Source: Asterella californica (Eukaryota > Streptophyta > Marchantiopsida > Marchantiales > Aytoniaceae). Taken from it: a stretch of 64,000 nt of DNA. The translations under genes were made by a program, and so were the position numbers. The first letter of the stretch is position 1. Every line of letters begins with the position of its first letter. The notes below the pieces were generated by a model that had not been told where the DNA came from, did not search any database, and saw nothing but the letters and a program-made list of their open reading frames with translations. The stretch spans positions 34,409,501-34,473,500 of the forward strand of contig JAYKYS010000001.1 of the NCBI GenBank assembly GCA_036924285.1. Direction: 5' to 3'. This document shows positions 54,322 to 63,612 of the stretch, one piece after another.

Positions 54322-56100
54322 TCACGACTCCCCAGTTGACGGAACCGCAGTATCTACTCTACCTAACTGTAACTTCTGTCCTAAACTGCATAGTGTAAAC
54401 TTAACTGTCTCTCTAAGCTCCTTCAAATCTCTAATGATTCTCTCCGCTAGTCTAACTATTCTGCTCTTCGCCGAAGGATCTGGTGCTATAGTTAACTCTG
54501 CCCGAAGCCGCTGGAGAAGCTCCAACTCTGTCCCATCAAGTTCGGTGGCGAAGTAGGTTGTCGTGACCTCATCCACCTTCGTCCGAAGTTCTTCGGCCTT
54601 CGCCTCAGCTATTTCCTTTGCTTTCTCTGACTTCGCTAGCTCCTCATCCTTTGCGACCAACTGTTCGTCCTTCGTCGCAAGCTGTTCCAACATGGCATCT
54701 CTCTCAGACTTCAGATCGTGAAAGCGTGCAGTCATGAGACTCAACTTCATCTCTACCTCTTGAATCTCATCCAAGTATCGCGTCTGTTCGTGTGACTGCT
54801 GTATGAGTAACGCCTCCCGTTGTGACATGTACTTCTTGACATCGGCCGAAGTCTTCTCTAACTTCGCCATAAGAGCATCCTTCTCCTTCAACCATCCATA
54901 CCGCCCGAAGTGCACAGCGTCGAGAAGGTCACTCAATGAAATTGGTTCCTTCGTCTCCTTCTCATAGATATGTCGTTGAAGATCCATCTGTGCAATGAGT
55001 GGCAATGCTGTACCACTTAGGAACTCAAGAGTCTGCTTGAACATCTTCAATTCCTTCCCGACATTGGCGTCACTCGGTCCCGCCGAAGTTGTCGCTTCTC
55101 CTGGTTTAGGCGAAGTCCGAAGTTCTGGAACTTCCCTCTCTGTTGTATGCTCCTTCGAGAGTACCCTGCGCACACTTGATTCTGCTTGGTCTCCTCCCGG
55201 TCTCACTATTCCCAATATCTCGACTGAAGATGACTTCGCTGGAGATTTAGCGCCATCAACATCTTCGTCCGAAGTCGTTATCGTCGTTCTTCTTGCTTTC
55301 TTCTTCTTCCTCGAAGTCGCACCCCCTGGTGTAAGTTCGTCGAGCTTCCTCTTCGTCCGAGTACTAGGTCCCGCCGAAGTTGTCACTGGTGTCGTTACTT
55401 CTTCTTCTCTCTGGGGAGTAGCTTCCATTACCCGCTCATCTTCCGAGATCGTTCTTCGGTCGAACTTCTCCTCTTCTTCTGGTGATAGCAACTTCATTCC
55501 CTTGTAGAAGAATACTGCGAAGGCTGCAAAGTACGTCGACCCGCCTTCGTCGAAAGTGTTGAAGAGCTTCTGTACATGGTCGTGGAAGATCTTCGCCCAA
55601 TACGCTTTCCTACCCCCGAAGATCTGTTCGATGAAGTTAATCTGCCAATTGGCCAGATAAGAAGTACGTTGCGATTTGAAGATGGTGTTGAGGGCGATCG
55701 CCACATCCCGCTTGAAAGGATCGATGTAAGTGTGTACTTTGAATCCGTTCGATCCCACCGGTGACTTCGAGAAGAGTTTGCCATACTTCGCCACTTCGTC
55801 CGAAGTCGGCTTGCAAGTACTGTCATACATTAAGTCACCTGGCACTCCTGCGTCATCGATTCCTAGGGTGAAGTTCCAATGGTTCAGAGTCCAATTATTC
55901 GGCCTCGCCCGAAGATCTTCAGAGGAATGTCCTCTGCAAATGAGTATCTCCTGTAACAGATCCGAAGAGATCACGCCCCAGTTCTCCAGCAAGAACGCCA
56001 ACCCCATCTCCTCGAGTCGTTCTCGATACGGACTGAAGTCCGGCCACTTCGTCGCTATAGTCTTCAACTTCGGTCGCTTCGCTGTCTTCATTCCTCGCAT
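54322..56100 (-). CDS. LTR-encoded protein of insertion D, intact, unknown family
   Basis: ATG at 56100-56098 (MRGMKTAKRPKLK); the frame is open upstream to about 56229 without ATG, so 592 residues. Residues about 10-210 form a globular domain (LLENWGVISSDLLQE, GDLMYDST, GSNGFKVHTYIDPFKRD, YLANWQINFIEQIFGG, AYWAKIFHDHVQKLF). About 220-360 is charged and contains basic runs (SRKKKKARR, possible nuclear signal). About 370-570 is coiled coil (DEIQEVEMKLSLM, DEQLVAKDEELAKSEKAKE, SRIVRLAERIIRDLKELRE). No stop or frameshift. Homologs: F (17664) and H (42813). No catalytic motif seen. It might be structural, nucleic-acid binding, or a captured host protein; I infer no function. Confidence 0.82.
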   Translation of the reverse strand: MRGMKTAKRPKLKTIATKWPDFSPYRERLEEMGLAFLLENWGVISSDLLQEILICRGHSSEDLRARPNNWTLNHWNFTLGIDDAGVPGDLMYDSTCKPTSDEVAKYGKLFSKSPVGSNGFKVHTYIDPFKRDVAIALNTIFKSQRTSYLANWQINFIEQIFGGRKAYWAKIFHDHVQKLFNTFDEGGSTYFAAFAVFFYKGMKLLSPEEEEKFDRRTISEDERVMEATPQREEEVTTPVTTSAGPSTRTKRKLDELTPGGATSRKKKKARRTTITTSDEDVDGAKSPAKSSSVEILGIVRPGGDQAESSVRRVLSKEHTTEREVPELRTSPKPGEATTSAGPSDANVGKELKMFKQTLEFLSGTALPLIAQMDLQRHIYEKETKEPISLSDLLDAVHFGRYGWLKEKDALMAKLEKTSADVKKYMSQREALLIQQSHEQTRYLDEIQEVEMKLSLMTARFHDLKSERDAMLEQLATKDEQLVAKDEELAKSEKAKEIAEAKAEELRTKVDEVTTTYFATELDGTELELLQRLRAELTIAPDPSAKSRIVRLAERIIRDLKELRETVKFTLCSLGQKLQLGRVDTAVPSTGES

Positions 56101-56712
56101 CCTCGCTGAAGGTCCGAAGTACCTTCGATCTTCTATGCTTACGACACTTCTTCGTCGAAGTTGATACCTGATCGTGGAAACGTCGACTTCGGAGGTCGCC
56201 GTTTTAACCACCACAGCCTGCACCGATAAAACCTAACCCTTCGCCGAAGTCTGTCTTCGTCCTCTTTCTTCCGATTGATGAAAGCGGAGCACTTCAGTAA
56301 ACCCGCGATTGGAAACAGTAAAGTGAAAATGCTTTTTGATTCTTACTTATAGCTTTTCCTCTTCGTCTCCTCACGTGCGAAGTCTTTCTCGATTCTCGCG
56401 CGCGAAGTTGCGCCAACTCCTGTCTCATTTTAGTCTTTCTTTCCAAGGCCATAACTTCGTCGTCCGATATCCATTCTTAGCAAATGAGGTATCCCTGGAA
56501 AGCTCTTCGTCCGTAGAGTACAACCAAGTTATCTCCCCAATGATATATCTGACATAGCTTCTGTATTTCTACTCAGCATCATCCTTCGGCATAGAAATCC
56601 CATTCTTCACTGAATCTATCTTATCTATCATCTATACTAAACATTCTATTGGTTTACTTATCAAAAATAAAAAAATTCTTAACAAAGTGAAAATCCAAGG
56701 CTTCACATTTAC

Positions 56713-57484
56713 CTTGGGTGAGATTCTTGGGATTGCAAAGCGTGAGTTCCATGAGGTTATTATAGATATCATCAAGAGGAAACATCAGATTTTGGGTGAA
56801 GCAGCTACGCTTAACGCTCTAGGGACCAAACTGTCGGAAGATGAGGAAGATGAGATTGCTGGTTACTGCTCTCAAGTATCAGAGGGGAGTTCGTATCAGC
56901 ACGTGAGGTTTGAAGATGAGGTGGAAGCATCGCAGAAGAGCCATTACTCTCACAACCATTGGGCAAGAGCAACCACTGAGACCTTGGTGAAGTTGGGAGA
57001 TCTGGAGGAACCTGTGGTGGCATTGATTGATCACGGCTCAGAGATTAATCTGATGTCTCAAGAGCTGTACAAGCGTGGGAGATGGCCCATAAACACCGAC
57101 CATGGATGGCTTATCCGTGCTACCAACAACCAGAGGGGAGAACTCTATGGTGCTTGTCCCAACATCAAGGTAACTGTGGGTGACATCAGTGATGTTCAGA
57201 ATTTCTTTGTACAAGACATGTCAACCTATCCTATCATTCTAGGGCAGCCTTATATTACTGCTGTTAGAATGGAGACACGAGTTATGGATGATGGTTCAGC
57301 TTATGCTAGGATACGTAGTAGAGACGGCAAAAGAGCTGTTCAGTTTTTTACCGTTGCTGCAGAACATGAGAGGAATCGTGATAGCTTGAGAGATCGTCCA
57401 CTACCTAAGATTACTCAGGAGTTTAGAGAGTCTAGGGGTTTTGGCAGAGTACCATTGAAGAGCGAGACTTCAACGGTACAATAG
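56713..57484 (+). CDS. Gag end and protease of B1
   Basis: After D: LGEILGIAKREFHEVIIDII, then the retropepsin VVALIDHGSEINLMSQEL with catalytic D in D-H-G-S, RWPINTDHGWLIRATNNQRG, VTVGDISDVQNFFVQDM and STYPIILGQPYITAV. It ends at TAG 57482-57484. Open throughout. Its last 49 bases hold the -1 frameshift signal leading to pol. Confidence 0.87.
57436..57484 (+). promoter_or_regulatory. -1 ribosomal frameshift signal between protease and pol (B1)
   Basis: Zero-frame codons GGT TTT preceded by G give G GGT TTT (57436-57442), the X XXY YYZ form. A six-base spacer GGCAGA (57443-57448) precedes a hairpin: GTACC 57449-57453 with GGTAC 57475-57479, an A/C mismatch, TTGAAG 57455-57460 with CTTCAA 57468-57473, and a seven-base loop. 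The -1 frame has a stop at 57433-57435 just before the heptamer and then stays open into pol; the zero frame stops at 57482. Conserved in B2. Confidence 0.82.
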
Positions 57485-60238
57485 AGCTAGGATTCTCGCC
57501 TGATCCAGTAGAGCAGGAAGCTTTATCCACTGACTTCTTAGGACTGACATCATGTGGATCAGTGTGTTATAAGAAGGTTGAGAATCTGAAGAGGTTTGAG
57601 AGGCAATATGTGAAGTGTGTACAACAGTCTTTGTGGGACAGTGGAGAGTTAGCAGGAGATGATTACATATTTGGAGTGTTTGAAGAGCAGTATTTGGTAG
57701 ATACTATAGGGGAGTTGAAATCTATAGTAGAAAGTTCTATAGATGATGTAGATAGAGTGGTGAGAGTGAGCTCCAAGGAGCTTTATGATGTAATTGATAA
57801 GTTTATAGATCGACAAGAGGTGTATGTGGAGACCAAGTACAAGTCAGTGGCAAAGAAAGTCAAACCAGTGGCTTTGCCTTTACCACTTGATTACAATCAG
57901 AAGCTGGAGCAAGCTGCACGAGAACCGACGCTCAGAGGACCAGAAGAAGAGCTTCAGGGAGATGCTATCTAGGCATGGTAAGGCGTTTGCGTTTGAGTCA
58001 CATGAAGTAGGATGTGTAGATCCAAGTGTAGTTGCACCTATGGTAATCTTTACTATACCGCATGTGCCTTGGAATCTACGTCCTATCCTTATACCTAGAG
58101 CTCATCTACCAAAACTGATAGACTTGCTCAATGAGAGGATTAGGATGAGTATCTTGGAACCATCTATAGCTCCCTACTCTAGCAGATGGTTTACTGTTCC
58201 GAAGAAGAGTGGAGCTTTGAGATTCATTCAAGATATGCAGCCAGTTAACAAGGTGACTATCAGGAATATGGGTATAGGACCTATTGTAGACGAGTTTGCA
58301 GAGGCTTTTGCTGGTCGTGCTATCTATTCCATGGGAGACTTATATTCAGGTTATGATCAGTTTCAATTATCCTCTGAGAGTAGAGACTTGACTACAATGA
58401 GGACACCTTTGGGGTTACTAAGGATGTGCACCTTGCCGCAAGGTGCTACCAATTCTGTAGCACATATGATGAATGGCATGAACAAAGTTTTGAGGGATTT
58501 CATTCCTGAAAAAACTATGCCATTCCTTGATGATGTGCCGATCAAAGGGTGTGCTGAGGAGGAGAAGAATGAGGTAATGGATCAGAGTGGGTGCCGTAAG
58601 TTTGTTGCAGATCATATAGTTGATTGCGATAAGATATTGAGTCGACTGGAGGAGGTTCATTTGACTTTATCAGGAGCAAAGTCTGTATTTGGAGAACAAG
58701 AGGTGTTGATTGTGGGACACCTTTGTGGGTCTTATGGTCGGAAACCTTGTCCAAACAAGGTTGATGCCATTCGAAGAATGAAGGAGACGTGTGGATCGGT
58801 TACTGAGGTGAGAAGATTTCTAGGTGCTTGTGTGTTTTATCATATATGGATTCCACACTTTGCCCATGTAGCAGATCCGTTGTACAAGTTGCTGAGGAAG
58901 GGGCAAAGATTTCAGTGGCAAGAGGAGCAAAGCGAGTCTATGAAGAAGTTGAAGGATCTTTTGGCTTCACCGCCAACTCTACGGAAGGTAACATATGAGT
59001 TGGACAGATCTGTTATCCTTACTGTTGATACTAGTCCTATTGGCATTGGATGGGCTGTAGGACAAGACGATGAGGATGGAAATAGATATGTGGTGCGTTT
59101 TGGAGCTAAGGTATTAAGTTCACGGCAGAGAGACTACCCTCAGGTCAAGAGAGAGCTAGGGGGAGTAGTTACTGCGATGAAGAGTGATAAGGAATACTTG
59201 ATAGGAGCACCTGTGGTTGTGGAGACAGATTGTTTACCTCTCTTGGGAATGATCACTAGCTGTACAACTCCAGATATTGCTATGTTGAGGTGGATAGCAT
59301 ATATCAAGTCCTTGAACCGAGAATTTAAACATATTGCAAGAAAAGACAATCCTGTGGCAGATATGTTATCAAGGGCTAGGTACTACGGTGAGAAGGAAAT
59401 GATAGATGACCAGGAGGATGTGGGAACAGAGTTCTATTCTAGTGTTCTTGCTAGAAAAGATAGAAGTTGTTTTGCAGCTCCATTGGAGTTGTTTGAGGAA
59501 ACTATGTACGATGGCGAGTGGTTGGATCTTGGGCGCTATTTGAGTTCATTGGAAAGGCAAGAAGGCTGGTCTGATGCAGATTTCAAGAGGATCCGTAGAA
59601 CAGCTTATGGGTACTTTTTACATGGAGGACATCTATGGAAGCGCCCTAAGCTGCAAGGAGGTGTACCACAGCGGGTGATATGTGACCTGGAATTGCAGCA
59701 GAAGCTGATCAAGGAGTTCCATGAGAGTCTATGGGTCGGTCATAGAGGAGTTTGGGCTACATTTGCCAAGATGAAGGAAAAGTATTGGTGGAAGGGTATG
59801 TATAAGGATGTAGTACAGTTTGTTTCATCCTGTATACCCTGCCAGATGTACTCCAATGTACGCCATCGTGATGGATTGCATCCTACTTATCCTTTAGCCA
59901 TTCATTATAAATGGGTAGTTGATCTGGTAACTATGCCATTTGGACTTGGACAAATGAGGTATCTAGTCTTGGCTAGAGAAGATCTATCTAACCAAGTCAA
60001 AGGCCGTGCTCTGAGGACGAAGACCACTGCTAGTGTCTGCCGCTTTCTACTTGAAGATGTTATTTGTAGGTATGGGTGTGTGGGAAAGATCACTGCAGAT
60101 AGGGGTGAGCTGGATGCACAAGAAGCAGTTGAGTTCTTCAAGCGATTGGGAATCAAGTTGGCGTTAACCACTGCTTACAACCTGAAGGGAATGGCAAGAG
60201 CGAAAGAGGTCATCCGCCAATCATCAAAGCTTTGGTAA
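57436..60238 (+). pseudogene. pol: Pol of B1: RT, RNase H, integrase
   Basis: Entered by -1 frameshift. N-terminal part: LGFSPDPVEQEALST, FLGLTSCGSVCYKKVENLKR, VETKYKSVAKKVKPVALPLP. A deletion of roughly 80 bases near 57943 (present in B2) shifts the frame; then RT: VPWNLRPILIPRAHLPKL, SRWFTVPKKSGALRF, SMGDLYSGYDQFQLSSE, LPQGATNSVAHMMNGM, active site FLDDVPIKG (about 58523-58549). RNase H: ILTVDTSPIGIGWAVG, VETDCLPLLG, DNPVADMLSRARYYGE. Integrase: FHESLWVGHRGVWATF with SSCIPCQ, WVVDLVTMPFGLG, ITADRGELDAQEAVEFF. A base deletion near 60182 shifts the frame before the third catalytic residue. Confidence 0.88.
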
Positions 60239-60903
60239 AAGCTTGCAAGGGTAAGATCCGTGAATGGCCTAGACTGCTACCATTTGCTTTGTGGGCAGAT
60301 CGTACAACTCATAGTACCGTTACAGGTTACATGCCAGCAGAGTTGATACTAGGGCAAAAACCTGTGATGCCGATTGAGGAGGTTGTGCCTACTTGGAATG
60401 TTTTGCCATGAGAAGATGGTAGAAGTACAGAGGATCTTCTTGCATTAAGGATCCAGCAGTTAGAACGAAGACCTGATGATGTTGCCAGAGCTGTGGAAAG
60501 GTTAAAGACTGCTAGAGAGAGAAACAAAGGCAGATTTGATAGAACGCATAGATTACGACCCAAACCAGTTAAGTAAGGTGATTGGGTGTTAGTCTATGAT
60601 AGTAGTCTTGATAATCAGCATAGCGCTATCAGAAAGTTTTCCAAGAGATGGTTCGGACCTTATGTGGTGTTAGAAGTTTATGATAATGCCACATACTCTT
60701 TGAGAGAGTTAGATGGTGCAGTGCTCAAGATACCAGTCGCAGGGAAGAGAATCAAGCTCTTTAGAAAGAAAGAGGACGACCAGAACATTGCTGAGCTTAC
60801 TGAGGATGAAGCTGAAGACTCAATGCAGAGCCAGAGCTGTGGAAAGGTTGGTTGGTCAATGCAGGTTGAAGATGAATTTGAAGCTGAAGCTGAAGAGTCT
60901 TGA
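60239..60903 (+). pseudogene. Integrase C-terminus of B1
   Basis: Continues after the frameshift: ADRTTHSTVTGYMPAELILG, PTWNVLP then TGA 60409-60411, RLRPKPVK then TAA (about 60572; B2 has GAA), WVLVYDSSLDNQHSAIRKF and the GPY/F module RWFGPYVVLEVYDN. The acidic tail holds an extra stretch (QSQSCGKVGWSMQ) absent from B2, perhaps a small duplication. No chromodomain. Confidence 0.82.
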
Positions 60904-60951
60904 TCTGGATCTGGCACATACCAGAGGATGTGCAGGTTAAGAGGGGGTGGA

Positions 60952-63608
60952 TGTCGCGCTACTTGGCGGCTACATGCTTGACTTCTACTCCGACGCTTAG
61001 ATTTAGTAGTTCTAGAAGTTAGCTCATATTACTTCTAGTCCTTTATGTATATGTTTGACACCTTTGCATGCGGTGTTAACACTATTTTGAGTCCTAGTAG
61101 GCTGAGAGTATGTTAGTTATCTTGTTCAAGCATTTGTGCGCTTGTGCAAGTGACTTTTTACTTGTCTATGACGTTCAGTGTACATAACTTAGGGTTTCCA
61201 TGCTGATAGGGGTTTGAGCTCATGGGTTGTACTTACTTGTCGCCCATGCACGCTGTCGCACTACTTGGCGGCTACATGTTATATTTCTACTCCGACGCTT
61301 GAGTTTAGTAGTTCCAGAAGTTAGCTTATATCACTTCTAGTCGTTTATGTATATGTTTGACACCTTTGCATACGGTGTTAACACTATTTTGAGTCTTAGT
61401 AGGTTGATTACCATGTTGATAGGGCTTAAGCTCATGGGTTGTATTTGCGTGTCGCCCATGCACGCTTTCTAGCTGATTTAAGTTATTTTTCGGGGCTGCG
61501 TGTCGTTTTAAGTAATTTAAGTTTTACGCTGGCACTCTAGGGGGCTTGACGTGGTAGCCTATGAGTAAAACTAAGTTGCCATGTGGTTAAGGGTACTAAA
61601 GGACAACCAAGTGGAGCTATGAACTCCCATTGGTCCATTTTTGTCTTTTGTTAAACTCTAAATTTAGAAATAGAGCTCTAGAGTGGAGTTCGAGCATTTG
61701 GTGGGGGATCTTCGAAATCTGAGAGCACAGAGAGAGAGGGCTCGTCATGCCAAGCACTTCCAGTGAAAATTTCGATCGATTTGAGTCAATAAAGACGGAG
61801 TTATGAGCAATTGAAGTTCGGATTGTGCTAGAATTGAATCATTTTGGTTGGATTTAGGGTTTTCAGTGTCACTCGCAGCAGATTTGAGGAAATTGCTTCA
61901 AAACTTCGAGGTTGTGTTCTCCGCCAGCAGGGCTACGATTTCACAAAAAGTTTCATATCGATTGAGCAACTGAGTAATTCAGGGCGGCCGCTGAAGCTGA
62001 GGGGGTCTGAAAAGCTCTTAATCTAGAGCAGCGACTTCAGAGGAGAAGATCTACAGTTCTGTGTACAATCAGGAGTCCCAACTTCACAGGGATGTTCAGC
62101 ACCCTGTAGACTGCAAATCCTGTAAGAAACTTCGAAATTGATCGAGCCAAACTCCTGTTATAGGTTGAAATAGCCAGCTAGGTACCAGAAATTGCCATAA
62201 TTTTCTTGCTCAAAACTTTTCTGTTCATATCTCCGTGTCAGAATTTGATCTCAGGCTGAAATTTCGTCTGTGAGTTCAGTAGTACCTCATTTGCATGTAG
62301 GGGAAGTTTAGAGGTCTAAACCTTCATAGTTTTCCTCTCCGTGAGTGTCAAATTTCACCGCCGAATCCTATTACTGCCAGCTAGACCTGAATTTCGCCTT
62401 CTGGGTATATTACTAGATCTTACACATCTGTGTGAGTGTTTATAGCCCTATTGTGACCTGAAAGCCAACCTCTTGAGTGAACAACCACAGCCAGAAGCCC
62501 GGCGCTTTCCTAGGTAGACGGATTACTCTCCGACAACGCTTTCTAGCTGATTAAGTTATTTTTCAGGACTACGTGTCATTTTAGGTAGTTTAAGTTTTAT
62601 GCTGGCACTCTAGGGGGCTTTACGTGGTAGCCTATGAGTGTAGAAAAGTTACCAGGTAGTTTAAGGCACAAAAGGACAGTCAAGTGGAGCTATGAACTCC
62701 CATTGGTCCATTTTTGTCTTTTGTAAAACTCTAAGTTTAGAAACAGAGCTCTAGAGTGAAGTTCGAGCATTTGGTGAGGTATATGGGAAATCTGAGAACA
62801 CAGGGAGAGAGAGCTCGTCGTGCCAAGCACTGTCAGTGAAATTTTTGCTCGATTTGGATCAATAAACAAGGAGTTATGTCCAATTGAAGTTCGGATTGTG
62901 CCAAAACTGCATCACTTTTGTTGATTTTGGGATTTTCGGTGCCAATTGCAGCAGAATGAGGAAATCACTTAAAAACTTCATGGTTGCGTTCACTGTCAGA
63001 AGGGCTACGACTGCCTAAAAAGTTTCGAATCATTTGAGTAACTGAGTAATTCAGGCCGGCCGCTGAAGCTGAGGGGGTCTGAAAAGCTCTTAATCTAGAG
63101 CAGCGACTTCAGAGGAGGAGATCTGGAGTTCTGTGTACATTCAGGAGTCCCAACTTCACAGGGATGTTCAGCATCCTGTAGACTTCAAATACTGTGAGAA
63201 GATTTGAAATTCATCGAGCCAATTCTATGTTCTACGTCAGAATAGCTGTCTAGGTGCCAAAAATTACCATAATTCTCTTATTCAGAACTTTTCTGTCAAC
63301 ATCTCCGTGCTAGAATTCAATCCCAGGCTGAAACTTCGTGTGTGTGTTCAGAAGTACCTCATTTACATGTAGGGGAAGTTTAGAAGTCTAAACCTTTATA
63401 GTTTTCCTCTCTTTGAGTGCCAAAGTTCACCGTCTAAACCTATTACTACTAGTGAGACCTAAGTTTCACTTTTTGAGCATATTAGAGGATCCTACACTCC
63501 TGTGTGAGTGCTTATAGCTCCTGTTGTGACCTGAAAGCCAACCTCTTGAGTAAACAACCACAGCCAGAAGCCCGGCGCTTTCCTAGGTAGACGGATCACA
63601 CTCCGACA
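60952..63608 (+). repeat. 3' LTR of B1, split by a nested LTR
   Basis: Outer parts 60952-61253 and 62540-63608 total 1371 bp, equal to the 5' LTR, and differ from it at a few positions per 300 bp by eye. The polypurine tract AAGAGGGGGTGGA lies at 60939-60951. Confidence 0.9.
61254..62535 (+). repeat. Solo LTR of a diverged family B member inside the B1 3' LTR
   Basis: 1282 bp, TGTCGCACTACTTGG to ACTCTCCGACA, flanked by ACGC (61250-61253, 62536-62539). More diverged than the B1 LTRs and lacking a segment of about 90 bases near 61405. Confidence 0.9.
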
Positions 63609-63612
63609 ACGG

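Larger units (their letters stand above)
53433..56707 (-). mobile_element. Insertion D: 3.3-kb LTR-like unit with a long ORF (probable solo LTR)
   Basis: Plus strand starts TGTAACAACCC and ends GGCTTCACA; flanks TTTAC at 53428-53432 and 56708-56712. Removing it plus one TTTAC restores gag of B1 as seen in B2. The two ends are not repeats of one another, so it is not a two-LTR element. Read on the minus strand: 600-bp leader, 592-codon ORF, TATA box, then a 0.8-kb end with GTGGGAACGATC, a motif shared with the A LTR. No gag, pol or primer site. Confidence 0.85.
50386..63608 (+). mobile_element. Element B1: most complete family B Ty3/gypsy element
   Basis: 13.2 kb with both LTRs (1371 bp each once the nested LTR is removed) and target duplication ACGG (50382-50385, 63609-63612). 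It sits inside the 5' LTR of B3. It carries gag, protease, RT, RNase H and integrase, with insertion D in the gag-protease join and another B-type LTR inside the 3' LTR. Coding defects: a base deletion in gag (about 52199), GAA to TAA at 53224, a deletion in pol (about 57943), a base deletion at about 60182, TGA 60409 and TAA at about 60572. Confidence 0.94.

Noticed and set aside
54322..56223. Insertion D ORF as a host gene
   Set aside because: It is inside a unit with a target duplication in B1, and has relatives in two other LTR-like units.
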